Source of the DNA: an uncultured Bacteroidales bacterium
Lineage (GTDB): Bacteria > Bacteroidota > Bacteroidia > Bacteroidales > UBA932
NCBI GenBank assembly: GCA_934725015.1
Contig: CAKVAS010000007.1
Coordinates: 1-64,000, forward strand
Direction: 5' to 3'
DNA length: 64,000 bases
Shown: piece by piece, positions 34,801 to 42,846 of the stretch
How positions within the stretch are numbered: the first letter of the stretch is position 1
How the letters are laid out: each line of letters starts with the position of its first letter
Notes under the pieces: model-generated
What the model was told of the DNA's origin: nothing
The model's input: the letters and a program-made list of their open reading frames with translations, nothing else
Databases searched by the model: none
Translations under genes and position numbers: made by a program

Positions 34801-34978
34801 CATACTTGCCGTCGTCATCTGTCGTCGTTCCGTTCTGCGTGCCCTTCTGGAAAACGTTGGCCCACGGAATCGGCTCACCGTGACTGTCCGTCACACGACC
34901 GGTGATCTTTATCTGCTGCGCAAAAGCAGCGGCTCCCACCGATGCAAGGAGCATCAGAGAGACAAGAAACCGTTTCAT
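31820..34978 (-). CDS. SusC/RagA-type TonB-dependent outer-membrane transporter
   Basis: The product has 1052 residues (ATG at 34978). The signal peptide ends GAAAFAQQ. A carboxypeptidase-like beta domain (ITGRVTDSHGEPIPWANVFQKGTQNG…) comes first, then the TonB box region and plug (ALKGGVAGLMVSSTSGQPGAASKMLIRGAASL, TAIYGNRGANGVIMITTKKG), and a long beta-barrel ending ARTFTFGVNLSFK with a terminal aromatic. No N-terminal STN signalling domain is seen, in keeping with control by the hybrid two-component system upstream rather than by an anti-sigma factor. It imports oligosaccharides captured by the SusD partner. Confidence 0.97.
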   Translation of the reverse strand: MKRFLVSLMLLASVGAAAFAQQIKITGRVTDSHGEPIPWANVFQKGTQNGTTTDDDGKYEISVKSGDAVLVASFIGYQDKEQPASGKSVVNFSLDSDSEVLDNAVVIGYGTARRQDLTGSVASINADNLKNHVMFSVDDALKGGVAGLMVSSTSGQPGAASKMLIRGAASLSGSTSPLIVVDGFPLGDVSTSSGMGMSGLDSQMSSLSMINTEDIASIEVLKDASSTAIYGNRGANGVIMITTKKGRASNGRIQYNGYVSMQNLPHKYDMLDFRGYASMMNTLNPSYLLFSDSDGNLRNFDYDRIQSIDWQDRIYRTGFIHNHNLSMQHATDKTNFLVSASYMQNESIIICTNWQKLTAKANIDHNFTDRLKIGADVNYSRIIDDGVPTSGGDGTAVGTIMSALLSQPFDLRDEQTQTLFRRAGVEQYMINTFNEGNKQNPVTMANDIKMKKILNRTIANSYVQYSILDDLVFKVTAGFDSYAMEDKQFYPTTTPRGYLYNGQACMANISSFGWLNENTLTWSPTFAEKHRLNLMAGVTEQGSRYYYNATEASSFTNESLGYNNLSLAKDFHSYSNTSKGSMLSFIFRSNYAYDDRYIGTFTFRRDGTSSFLKNKWGSFFSGALAWNAKQEEFLKYNNAVSTLKLRASVGEVGNSNVPTSGSFAQLYTTSTAFGTDLSIGQSPVTLANENLTWEKTLEYNLGLEFGIFDERLHFDLDLYHKTTRDLLLEAPVLNISGYTKAWQNVGSIRNMGVELSMNATLIDMKDFQWTFNGNISSNNSKILKLGQDGAPIYLGINCLGGQNAVILREGGSVGELYGYRAIGLYQLDEFTATESTTKPGTYVYTVKDGVPVQGVGEQPGSIKLWDKDGNGKIDDNDREVIGNFLPKFYGAFSTTFNWKSFNLYLGFQYSYGNDLYNANYAMIGFYNGDGSNQSAAWNKRWTVDNQSSRYYSQIPKGLVSSAFVEDASYLRFASARFTYTLPNKILARTKHVEGCKFYISADNIYTFTKYSGYDPEVGISQSNASAILSQGFDYGNFPHARTFTFGVNLSFK

Positions 34979-35048
34979 AAATTTCGGATTAATCAGCAGT
35001 GCGCCCGAATCGGCGCACTGCACGTATATTAGTACACAACAATTTTTG

Positions 35049-36338
35049 TTATTCTTCGATCAGATTGATCTGAACTTGATCAAGATAGAAGGTTGCGCCC
35101 ATGCCTGTGAATCCAAATGCGCAGAAACAATTCCTGTTTCCTGTATTCTCAGGCATTGTGAACTCATACCTGTATTCTGTCCAATCTTCTTTTATAAGAT
35201 TTTCAAAGAATGGAGTCGGGTCGTCTTCTGTACCGGCCTCATGGTATATAGAGACGGCTGTCGCGAACAAGATTTCCTGGCTTTGCTCCTGAAATGTTTC
35301 TCCAGGAAAGACATCCGCCCAATCGGCCTTGGCATTAGCTCCACGCATCGGGTCGTTAAGATAGTCAGGAACAAAATTCAACACCTGAATCCATCCAAGA
35401 TAAGCGGCCAGTTCTCCAGCATTTTTAGGGGCAGCAGCTGCTTCAAGTTTCGGAGCATCAGCCTTAAGCCAGAATATAAATTCATATTTCTTTCCTGCCT
35501 CCAACCTTGCATTGTTACTCCAATTATTTCTATGGGCAACCTGAAGTATCTCACTTTTCGTAAAATCCATTGCAGTTGCATCAATCTTCAAAGAATGACC
35601 AGAGCCATTTGCCCCACCATCTGCAATGGACAATTTTTTGTCATCCTCGGGAGAATTGAACCATCCGTACCATGCAAGATTTGAAGATTCTCCCTCAAAG
35701 TCGAACGCGCTGTACTCGTCGTTCACAAGCAGCGGATAGTTGCCGGCAACGAGAGTTTTCTCCAGACTGAGCTTCGCCCCGTCAAGTTCGCGGGTCACGA
35801 CGCAGGTCACCTTCACATTGTTGTCCTGCTCGTTCCATACGACCTTAGGAGAAGCATCTGTCGAGGTTGCCGGAGTCGCGCCGGGGAACGTCCACGCATA
35901 AGTCACATTTCCGCCTGCGGCGTTCTTGAACTCGTCAAGGGAGAAGGTTATTTCAGAACCCTTCTTCGCGCAGCCCTTAGGAGAGAGTCCCTCGGCCTTG
36001 ATTGTTGCGGAGAACTCGTCCTTGACGGTGATTTTCTTTGAAATCTCGTCCTTCGTTCCGTCAGAGTAGTTCACGGTGAGGGAAACAGTCTTCTCGCCGG
36101 CCTTGTTGAAGACAACTTCCTCAATTGCCTTTGCCGAGGTTGCAGGAGTGCCGTCCTCGAACGTCCACGTGCGTGACTGCACATTGATTGACTGATCCTC
36201 GAAAGTGACCTTCTCGCCCACGATGGCCTCGGCCGGAATCACATACTGGAAATCTTTGTCCACAGATTTCTGCTCCTTGTTGCAGGAAACTGTCAGAATG
36301 AGGCTGCAAAGGGCAGCCATAGAGAGAATCTTTTTCAT
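35049..36338 (-). CDS. PKD-domain lipoprotein of the SusCD locus
   Basis: The product has 429 residues. Lipoprotein signal MKKILSMAALCSLILTVSC (Cys19). Two PKD-like Ig-fold domains follow: residues about 30-110 (IVGEKVTFEDQSINVQSRTWTFEDGTPATS…GEKTVSLTV) and 112-205 (…YAWTFPGATPATSTDASPKVVW). From 215 there is a jelly-roll-like module (FEGESSNLAWYGWFNSPEDDKK…ENTGNRNCFCAFGFTGMGATFYLDQVQINLIEE) of the carbohydrate-binding CBM4/9/22 type. A surface glycan-binding role is likely. It is the first gene of the operon, ahead of susC, which is unusual; such lipoproteins more often follow susD. Confidence 0.85.
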   Translation of the reverse strand: MKKILSMAALCSLILTVSCNKEQKSVDKDFQYVIPAEAIVGEKVTFEDQSINVQSRTWTFEDGTPATSAKAIEEVVFNKAGEKTVSLTVNYSDGTKDEISKKITVKDEFSATIKAEGLSPKGCAKKGSEITFSLDEFKNAAGGNVTYAWTFPGATPATSTDASPKVVWNEQDNNVKVTCVVTRELDGAKLSLEKTLVAGNYPLLVNDEYSAFDFEGESSNLAWYGWFNSPEDDKKLSIADGGANGSGHSLKIDATAMDFTKSEILQVAHRNNWSNNARLEAGKKYEFIFWLKADAPKLEAAAAPKNAGELAAYLGWIQVLNFVPDYLNDPMRGANAKADWADVFPGETFQEQSQEILFATAVSIYHEAGTEDDPTPFFENLIKEDWTEYRYEFTMPENTGNRNCFCAFGFTGMGATFYLDQVQINLIEE

Positions 36339-36777
36339 AAAAATTGGTATTAGTTGTTACTATGTTTCAAAAAACCTTAAAACACGCGTTGTATTCGTTT
36401 CCGGTGCAATATTAGGAATGAACCGCCCATTGACGACTTCACAAATCGTTCATTTTTTTGCAATTTCACAAAATTCCGAAACCACGGCACTTCTTCACGC
36501 GCCCCTCCGCACACACAAGTCATTTGGCGTCAGACTGTTTAGAAGCTGTTTGAATTTTTTGTTCAGTTATTTTGAGATGTATTTTTGAGTCAGATTTTTT
36601 CGTTTTGAGAGGAGTTTAGCGGTGCTAAATGACGAACCTTTCGATTTAGTGAGAGCAAAGTGAATTTAAAATTCATTTTGCCGAACGTGAGAAAGTGGCA
36701 CAAAGTGAACAAAATGGGAAAATATGGCCAAAAAGACACCCAAAGAACGAACATATAAAAAATAAATGTGAGAAAAA
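36339..36777. other. Gene-free stretch between regulator gene and SusCD operon
   Basis: About 440 AT-rich bases separate the hybrid regulator gene from the PKD lipoprotein gene. The operator and promoter of the operon should be here. I do not see an exact TAnnTTTG element close to the start at 36338. The stretch also holds the short palindrome-like TGAATTTAAAATTCA near 36661 and one copy of a 29-base repeat that flanks the regulator gene. Confidence 0.5.
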
Positions 36778-36795
36778 TTAAAACAGCTTCTTATA
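36767..36795 (+). repeat. 29-base repeat flanking the regulator gene, copy 1
   Basis: It matches 40881-40909 at 25 of 29 positions in the same orientation. This copy spans the stop codon and last codons of the hybrid regulator gene (…KKLF-stop); the other lies just upstream of its start. Confidence 0.5.
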
Positions 36796-39700
36796 ATCTT
36801 TCGGCAGTTTCCCGAACTCTGCGGCGAAGATTTTAGAGAAATACGAGATGTTGTTGAACCCGACGGCGTACATGACCTCCGTGACGGTCATCCCGGCGCC
36901 GGAGGAGAGCAGCTGCGCCGCGCGCTTGAGACGGATGCTGCGGAGGAACTGGATGGCGGACATACCGGTTATGGACTTTATTTTCCGGTAGAGCTGCGGA
37001 CGCGAGTAGCCGACGTTCAGGCAGAGTTCGTCCACGCCGTATTCAGGCTCCGAGATGTGCTCCTCTATGTTGTCTATGCAGCTGCGGATGAACTTCTCAT
37101 CGACCGGGGTCGCCGTCACGGCCGACGGTTCAAGGGAGATGTCCGTGCGGAAGGACTGCCTCATGCACTCGCGCTGCCGGATGAGATTGTCGATGCGGGA
37201 AATCAGCAGTTCGGCGTGGAAAGGCTTGGTGATGTAGTCGTCCGCCAGCATCTGGTAGCCCTCCATCTTGTAGGCCGGAAGATCCCGGGCGGAAACGAGG
37301 ATTACCGGGATGTGCGAGGTGACGTTGTTCTCCTTGATTCTGCGGCACAGCTCAAGCCCGTTCATCCCGGGCATCACGACATCTGTCAGCACAAGGTCCG
37401 GCTGTTCGGAGATGGTCTTCTCATAGCCTTCGGAACCGTCACGCGCGGTGATTATGTTGTAGCGGGTGGAAAGGAGCTGGCTGAGGTATTCCCGCAGTTC
37501 GGCACTGTCATCCACGACAAGTACAAGGTGCTCGCGCTCAACGCCTCCGAGTCCTGCGGCGCGGGAGGTGCGGAACTCGGCGAGGGAGTCGTAGTTGGAG
37601 ATGTGGTCGCTGTTCTCGTAGTCCCTGTCAATCTGGTCCGGGGAAAACTGCGAGCAGCCGTACGGGAGGAACACATGGAAGGAGGTAATGCCGCCCGGAA
37701 CGGACTCCGCCCAGATTTTTCCGGAATGGGAGAGAACGGCGGAGCGGCTTATGGATAGGCCTATCCCCATGCCTCCCCTGTCGTTGTTGCGTCCCTGACG
37801 GAAGCGGTCGAAGATGTAGGGCAGGTCTTCGGGAAGGATGCCGATGCCGAGGTTGGAGACCGTAAGCTCGGCGCCGGTACGCCCGTCGTCGTCAGTTACT
37901 TCCTCAACCTCCGCGCTTATCTGCCCTCCCCTGTCGGGTGAATACTTCACGGCGTTGGACATGAGGTTCAGTATGACCTTCTCGATGCTGTCCTTGTCAA
38001 TAAAGACTTTCCGGCTCAAAGGGTTGAGCCTGACCGCGAACTCATATCCCCTGGACCTCGCGATAGGCTGGAAAAGAAGACATATCTCCTCAACGAAACG
38101 GGAGAAATCAATTTCAACGACATGAAGCCGGACCTCGCCGTTGTCGTATTTTCTCAGGTCGGTGATGGACTCTATGTGTTTCTGGAGAATCTTCGCGGAC
38201 TGATCGACGAGCTGGAGGCGGTTCAGCGTGGTCTTGCCGAGGTTGGGATTCTTCAGCAGCTCCTCGACCGGAGTGGTTATCAGGGTCAGCGGGGTGCGGA
38301 TTTCGTGGAGGAAGTCGGTGTGAAACTTCAGCTCGTTCTCGTTGCGTTCCCTCTGTTCTTCACGAAGCTTGTCGGCAAGTTCCTGCCGGTGGAGACGCGC
38401 GCCGCGTCTTTTCAGCAGCAGAATGACAACGGCGGCAACGGCGCTCAACAGGACGGCATAAAAGACTATTGCCGGGACGGAGGCATACCAGGGCGGAAGT
38501 ATGCGGATGTCGATGCCGGCCGGGGCGTCACTCCAGACACCGTCGCTGTTGGAGCCATAGACAACGAATGTGTAATGTCCCGGACGGAGATTGAGATATG
38601 ACGCGGAGGGATTGAGTCCCGTGGCGGAATGCCAGCCGTCATCCAGCCCCCGCATCATGTATCTGTAGCCGTTCCGCTCCGGCAGGGCATAGTGCATGGC
38701 AGAAAAGCGGAACACGATGTTGTTCATCCCGTGTTCGAGCCTGAGAGACGCGGCCGCTCTGACGGGCATCCCTCCGAGAATGTCACCGGCGGCCTCCTTT
38801 CCGTTCACTGTCAGACCGGTTATGCGCACCTGCGGACGCACAGGGTTGTCCACGATGTCTTCCGGGGAAAATATGTTGAAGCCCTCTATGCCTCCGAAGG
38901 CCATCCGCCCGTCGCCGAACATCGCCGCATCCCAGATTTTGAAGGCATTGCTCTGCAGCCCGTCCTTTCGCGTGAAGCATTTCACCTCTCCGCTCTTCGG
39001 AGAAAAGCGTATGAGTCCGAAGCCTCCCATCCAGAAATTGCCGGAGCCGTCTTCAAGCAGCGACTCAAATTCATTATTCGGGAATCCGGGGCAGTTCACC
39101 TTATTATATATACGGAAAGCCAGACTGTCCGCAAGCGGTTCGGATTCAAGCTTCGCAAGGCCCAGCCCGAGCACCGACACCCAAAGGCTGTCGTCTGCGG
39201 ACTTGTGTATAAAGGAGACGAACTCGCCCGAAGTGCCTCCGGCGCGGATATGCGCCCTGTCCAGCTTCAGGATTTCCCCGTCCTCTCCACAAATCACGCG
39301 GTTGAGCCCGGTTCTCGTGCCCACCCACACAATATGTCCGTCAACAAGCAGGTCCGTGGTAAAGTCATCGCTCAGGGAATGGGCATCCTTCCGTTCATTT
39401 TGCAGACATGACCATTTCTTTTTGAACGAATGCGACCTGCCCCCCCCAAGTGGCTGATGCCCTGCCGAAGAACGCCATACTCCGGAAGAGGTGGTCATCC
39501 ACAATGTGCCGAAACTGTCCTCGGCGAACTTATACACACTGAGCTTCTCCGGCAGACCGTGAAGGCGCCTCAGGGGAAAGGCCCCGCCGGCACAGGCCGA
39601 ATCCACATCCGAAGGGGCGATGACTCCCACTCCATTGTCCCATGAGCCGAGGAGGACACTTCCGTCGGCCGCTTCATAAACGGCGGAAACGGGCATTGAA

Positions 39701-40845
39701 GAAAACATTGAAAGGGAGTTCCGGTCAAGACAGGAGAGGCGGGCGCCGTCCAGCACAGCCACACGCCCGTCCCTTGACGTGACCCAAAGCCTGTCATGGC
39801 TGTCTGCATACATTGTCACAAGCTGCGCATTGTCAGGGAACGGAGTCCAAAGCCGAAACGCCCTGTTTGTCTCAGTGCTTCTGAAACAGCCGCTTCCGTT
39901 GGTTCCTATCCACAGGACAAGGGAGCGGTCAAGAAGGAGGCTTGACACCTCTATGTCCGAGCCGTGAGACACAGTGCTCCAAGGAGAGAGCACATCGGAG
40001 CAATTCAGATTCGGGTCATAGCGGAGGATTCCATTATGCCCCGTCCCGACAAAGAATGAGCCGCTTTCCCTGTCAAGACAGGCGCAGCGGGACTCGTAAG
40101 AATTCAGACGTCTCATAGACTCCGTTCCGGCATCATAGATAAAGCTGCCCTCGTATGCAGTTATCAGCCTGCGGCCCTCCGTAAGTTCAATCATAGATGT
40201 GGCAAACACACCTGTCCGCACGTATCTCAGCCCCTCCACCTCACTGAAGACTCCGACACCGGCGTTCGTCCCGACGAGCACTTCCTCCCGGTCAAGCGCA
40301 CAACCCGACAGGCAAATGCTTCCGAACGACCAAGATGCCGTGCTGTATCCGTTTTCATCGTTGGATATCCGTGAAATACCATCGTTCGTACACAGCCACA
40401 CAGAGTTGCCGTCACATGAGGGAAACATCGAATTTACGCAGTTGCCGGGCACGCTGAATGTTTTCAGGAACTCATCCCGCGACGTGTCATAGACCGTCAG
40501 CCCTCCGTTTTCCGTACCTACATAAAGAAGATTTCCGGACAAGAGCAGCGAGCGGATGCGCGAGCTTTCCAGAATCGAGTTCGAGATGTCATAGACCGTC
40601 ATCTCCGTCCCGTCGTAGCGGCACAGCCCCGAATATGTCCCTATCCATATATACCCGTCGCCGTCCTGCACAATCGAAGACACGTCAGTGTGCGGAAGTC
40701 CCTCATCCACCGAAAGCTGCTCCATATACGAGCGCTCCTGCGCCCCGGATGTCGTCGCTGCGGACATCAGGACGGAAGCCGCCATAAAGAAAGCCACAGC
40801 CCGTATCCATATCATATTCCGTATCATATATATCCTCGACATCAT
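36778..40845 (-). CDS. Hybrid two-component system sensor/regulator
   Basis: The product has 1355 residues. It is a one-protein sensor, kinase and transcription factor that controls polysaccharide utilisation loci. Domains: signal/anchor near 1-35; periplasmic double beta-propeller of ligand-binding repeats to about 700 (GDGYIWIGTYSGLCRYDG, GNSVWLCTNDGISRI, SHDRLWVTSRDGRVAVLDG, GSGNFWMGGFGLIRFSP); Y_Y_Y domain (RYMMRGLDDGWHSATGLN…YTFVVYGSNSDG); membrane helix near 800-820; histidine kinase with His846 in HEIRTPLTL and ATPase motifs (LMSNAVKYSP, GIGILPEDLPYIFDRF, GMGIGLSIS); receiver with phospho-acceptor Asp near 1154 (LTDVVMPGMNG); C-terminal AraC-type HTH (ELCLNVGYSRPQLYRKI…VGFNNISYFSKIFAAEFGKLP). 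It lies directly upstream of the locus it presumably activates. Confidence 0.97.
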   Translation of the reverse strand: MMSRIYMIRNMIWIRAVAFFMAASVLMSAATTSGAQERSYMEQLSVDEGLPHTDVSSIVQDGDGYIWIGTYSGLCRYDGTEMTVYDISNSILESSRIRSLLLSGNLLYVGTENGGLTVYDTSRDEFLKTFSVPGNCVNSMFPSCDGNSVWLCTNDGISRISNDENGYSTASWSFGSICLSGCALDREEVLVGTNAGVGVFSEVEGLRYVRTGVFATSMIELTEGRRLITAYEGSFIYDAGTESMRRLNSYESRCACLDRESGSFFVGTGHNGILRYDPNLNCSDVLSPWSTVSHGSDIEVSSLLLDRSLVLWIGTNGSGCFRSTETNRAFRLWTPFPDNAQLVTMYADSHDRLWVTSRDGRVAVLDGARLSCLDRNSLSMFSSMPVSAVYEAADGSVLLGSWDNGVGVIAPSDVDSACAGGAFPLRRLHGLPEKLSVYKFAEDSFGTLWMTTSSGVWRSSAGHQPLGGGRSHSFKKKWSCLQNERKDAHSLSDDFTTDLLVDGHIVWVGTRTGLNRVICGEDGEILKLDRAHIRAGGTSGEFVSFIHKSADDSLWVSVLGLGLAKLESEPLADSLAFRIYNKVNCPGFPNNEFESLLEDGSGNFWMGGFGLIRFSPKSGEVKCFTRKDGLQSNAFKIWDAAMFGDGRMAFGGIEGFNIFSPEDIVDNPVRPQVRITGLTVNGKEAAGDILGGMPVRAAASLRLEHGMNNIVFRFSAMHYALPERNGYRYMMRGLDDGWHSATGLNPSASYLNLRPGHYTFVVYGSNSDGVWSDAPAGIDIRILPPWYASVPAIVFYAVLLSAVAAVVILLLKRRGARLHRQELADKLREEQRERNENELKFHTDFLHEIRTPLTLITTPVEELLKNPNLGKTTLNRLQLVDQSAKILQKHIESITDLRKYDNGEVRLHVVEIDFSRFVEEICLLFQPIARSRGYEFAVRLNPLSRKVFIDKDSIEKVILNLMSNAVKYSPDRGGQISAEVEEVTDDDGRTGAELTVSNLGIGILPEDLPYIFDRFRQGRNNDRGGMGIGLSISRSAVLSHSGKIWAESVPGGITSFHVFLPYGCSQFSPDQIDRDYENSDHISNYDSLAEFRTSRAAGLGGVEREHLVLVVDDSAELREYLSQLLSTRYNIITARDGSEGYEKTISEQPDLVLTDVVMPGMNGLELCRRIKENNVTSHIPVILVSARDLPAYKMEGYQMLADDYITKPFHAELLISRIDNLIRQRECMRQSFRTDISLEPSAVTATPVDEKFIRSCIDNIEEHISEPEYGVDELCLNVGYSRPQLYRKIKSITGMSAIQFLRSIRLKRAAQLLSSGAGMTVTEVMYAVGFNNISYFSKIFAAEFGKLPKDYKKLF

Positions 40846-40867
40846 ATCCCTTTTCGTATATTTCGTG

Positions 40868-40875
40868 CAAATTTA
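40868..40875 (-). promoter_or_regulatory. -7 element before the hybrid regulator gene
   Basis: TAAATTTG on the minus strand, 22 bases before the start codon. Upstream there is only a GTTT near the -33 position, so the promoter is of moderate quality. Confidence 0.5.
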
Positions 40876-40880
40876 GGAAA

Positions 40881-40909
40881 TGCGAGAAAAATTTAAACAG
40901 TTTCTTACA
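40881..40909 (+). repeat. 29-base repeat flanking the regulator gene, copy 2
   Basis: It is the partner of 36767-36795 (25 of 29 identical). On the minus strand it still reads KKLF in one frame, like the end of the regulator protein, but without the stop codon. Confidence 0.5.
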
Positions 40910-40930
40910 CGATTTTCGCCCGGCTCTGCG

Positions 40931-40938
40931 TATCTTTG
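40931..40938 (+). promoter_or_regulatory. -7 element before tcdA
   Basis: TATCTTTG lies 22 bases before the tcdA start. No exact -33 TTTG is seen. A small hairpin (CCCGAAAA…TTTTCGGG type, 40941-40957) follows in the leader. Confidence 0.5.
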
Positions 40939-40960
40939 CGCCCGAAAATTTTTCGGGAAT

Positions 40961-41773
40961 ATGAATACGATTGAAAAGGCGATATACAACAGGACGGAAC
41001 TCCTTGTGGGAGACGACGTTATGGATATGCTTGCAAAGACGAGGGTCATCATCTTCGGCGTAGGGGGAGTCGGGAGCTGGTGCGCGGAGGGGCTTGTGAG
41101 GAGCGGAATCACGCATCTGACGATTGTGGATTCGGACCGCATCTGCATCACGAACGTGAACCGGCAGCTGATGGCGACAGTCCGGACCGTGGGACAGGTG
41201 AAGGTGGAGGCCCTGAGGGAGAGACTGCTGGAAATAAACCCTAAGGCGGAGATTACTGCAGTCCAGCAGATTTACAGCGCAGAGACGGCGGGGAAGTTCG
41301 TCCTCGACGACTACGACTATGTGGTGGATGCAGTGGATTCGCTCAAGGACAAGGTTCAGCTGATTCTCAACGCCACGGCAAGCCGCGCGAAATTCTTCTG
41401 CTCGCTCGGGGCGGCGCTGAAGGTGGATCCGCTGAAGGTGCAGGTGGCGGAGTTCTGGAAGGTGCGCGGATGCCCTCTCGGAGCCGCCCTGCGCAAGAAG
41501 ATGAAGCGTGCGGGCACCTACCCGGCCAAGAAGTTCCTCTGCGTCTATGACGACGAGGTGCTCCCGAACAGGGGGCACTGCCGAAGCTGCGGCACAGAGA
41601 AATGCCTCTGCCCCAAATCTCAGGACGGCCCGGGCGACCCGTCGCTCCTGAACCACGAATGGTGCAGTTCCAAGGCGCAGATTAACGGAACTACCGCTCA
41701 TGTCACGGCGCTCTTCGGAATGACGATCAGCGGACTGATTATCAAGGATATATACAATTCCGCCACTATATAG
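40961..41773 (+). CDS. tcdA: tRNA threonylcarbamoyladenosine dehydratase (TcdA/CsdL)
   Basis: The product has 270 residues. It is an E1-like (ThiF/MoeB fold) ATP-dependent enzyme that cyclises t6A37 to ct6A in tRNA. Features: RTELLVGDDVMDMLAKTRVIIFGVGGVGSWCAEGLVRSGI (nucleotide-binding GxGGxGS near 34-40), DSDRICITNVNRQ (55-67), DYVVDAVDSLKDK, and CRSCGTEKCLC in a Cys-rich loop near 211-221. It ends with a hydrophobic TALFGMTISGLIIKDIY segment. The frame is open upstream to 40880, but ATG 40961 gives the family-typical start. It complements tsaB elsewhere in the window. Confidence 0.93.
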   Translation: MNTIEKAIYNRTELLVGDDVMDMLAKTRVIIFGVGGVGSWCAEGLVRSGITHLTIVDSDRICITNVNRQLMATVRTVGQVKVEALRERLLEINPKAEITAVQQIYSAETAGKFVLDDYDYVVDAVDSLKDKVQLILNATASRAKFFCSLGAALKVDPLKVQVAEFWKVRGCPLGAALRKKMKRAGTYPAKKFLCVYDDEVLPNRGHCRSCGTEKCLCPKSQDGPGDPSLLNHEWCSSKAQINGTTAHVTALFGMTISGLIIKDIYNSATI

Positions 41774-41856
41774 TCTGCAATTGGAATGAACTCCGTGAAA
41801 ATGGGCGAATAAGGATTTGCAAAGGATTGCACAGTATCCAAGTCAAATTGGGACGT

Positions 41857-41884
41857 GAAATGAAAGATGCGAAATGAAAGATGC
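41857..41884 (+). repeat. 14-base tandem duplication
   Basis: GAAATGAAAGATGC occurs twice in tandem at 41857-41870 and 41871-41884 in the spacer between tcdA and the transporter gene. Confidence 0.7.
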
Positions 41885-41938
41885 GAATAAAATAGGCATC
41901 CTGCAAGCAGAGGAGTATTTTTGAGAGATGAAGAACAG

Positions 41939-42841
41939 ATGAAGAACAATAAAGAGCTGCCGGGACACTTGGCGTGCTTCACGGCATACACGATTTTCGG
42001 AATAAATATGGTGACCTGCAAGGACCTGGCGGAAAGCCACATCCTCTCACCGATCGGACTGTTCAGCCTCAGGGCGCTCGGAGCGGGAGTCCTTTTCTGG
42101 CTCGCGTCGCTGTTCCTCCCTCATGAGAAGGTTGAAAAGCGGGACTATCCGAAGATTTTTCTCGCGGCCTGCCTCGGCTTTCTCGGCCCGCAGCTGACCT
42201 TCCTCACTGCTCTGCCGCAGATTACCCCGATGACCTGCTCCATCCTGAGCGCCCTCACCCCGATTTACACGATGTTCATCGCGGCAGTGGCGGTCAAGGA
42301 GCCCATCACCCCGCAAAAGGCCGGAGGCGTGCTCCTGAGCTTCCTCGGCATAGTCTTTCTGATTCTCAACAGCACCGGCAACGGCTCGGGAGTTACAAGC
42401 AACTCGATGACCGGCATAGTCCTGATGATTTTCAACGGGATTTCCTTCGCGCTCTACCTCGGAATCTTCCGTCCGCTGATCCAGAAATACTCGTCAGTGA
42501 CCTTCATGAAATGGATTTTCCTCTTCACCGCGCTCACGGCTCTCCCATTCTCCGCACAGGAACTCGTCGCCCTCGACTGGAGCCGGTTCAGCGGCCGCCT
42601 CGGAGCCGACCTCGCCGTCCTCGTCCTCGGCGCGACCTTCATCTCCTATCTCCTGCTCTCCATCGGCCAGAAGAACATCCGCCCCACCCTCGTGAGCATG
42701 TACAACTACTGCCAGCCCATCATCGCCACCACCGCCAGCATCTGCATCGGCATGGACACCATGACCTGGCAGAAAGCCCTCGCCGCCCTAGCCTGCATGG
42801 CCGGCGTAGTCCTCGTCAGCTTCAGCAAGAAAGCCGGCTGA
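41939..42841 (+). CDS. EamA/DMT-type transporter
   Basis: The product has 300 residues with about ten hydrophobic helices in two repeated EamA halves. Markers are FTAYTIFGINMVTCKDLAE near the start, SLRALGAGVLFWLASLF, TPMTCSILSALTPIYTMFIAAVAVKEPITPQKAGGVLLSFLGIVFL (end of repeat one) and RPTLVSMYNYCQPIIATTASICIGMDTMTWQKALAALACMAGVVLVS (end of repeat two). The substrate of drug/metabolite transporters cannot be told from sequence. ATG 41939 is preferred over a TTG six codons upstream. It ends five bases from the convergent gene at 42847. Confidence 0.92.
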   Translation: MKNNKELPGHLACFTAYTIFGINMVTCKDLAESHILSPIGLFSLRALGAGVLFWLASLFLPHEKVEKRDYPKIFLAACLGFLGPQLTFLTALPQITPMTCSILSALTPIYTMFIAAVAVKEPITPQKAGGVLLSFLGIVFLILNSTGNGSGVTSNSMTGIVLMIFNGISFALYLGIFRPLIQKYSSVTFMKWIFLFTALTALPFSAQELVALDWSRFSGRLGADLAVLVLGATFISYLLLSIGQKNIRPTLVSMYNYCQPIIATTASICIGMDTMTWQKALAALACMAGVVLVSFSKKAG

Positions 42842-42846
42842 CAAGA

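Noticed and set aside
40703..41701. 332-codon minus-strand frame across tcdA
   Set aside because: Antisense to a clear TcdA gene; only its chance KKLF segment was of interest and is noted with the 29-base repeat.
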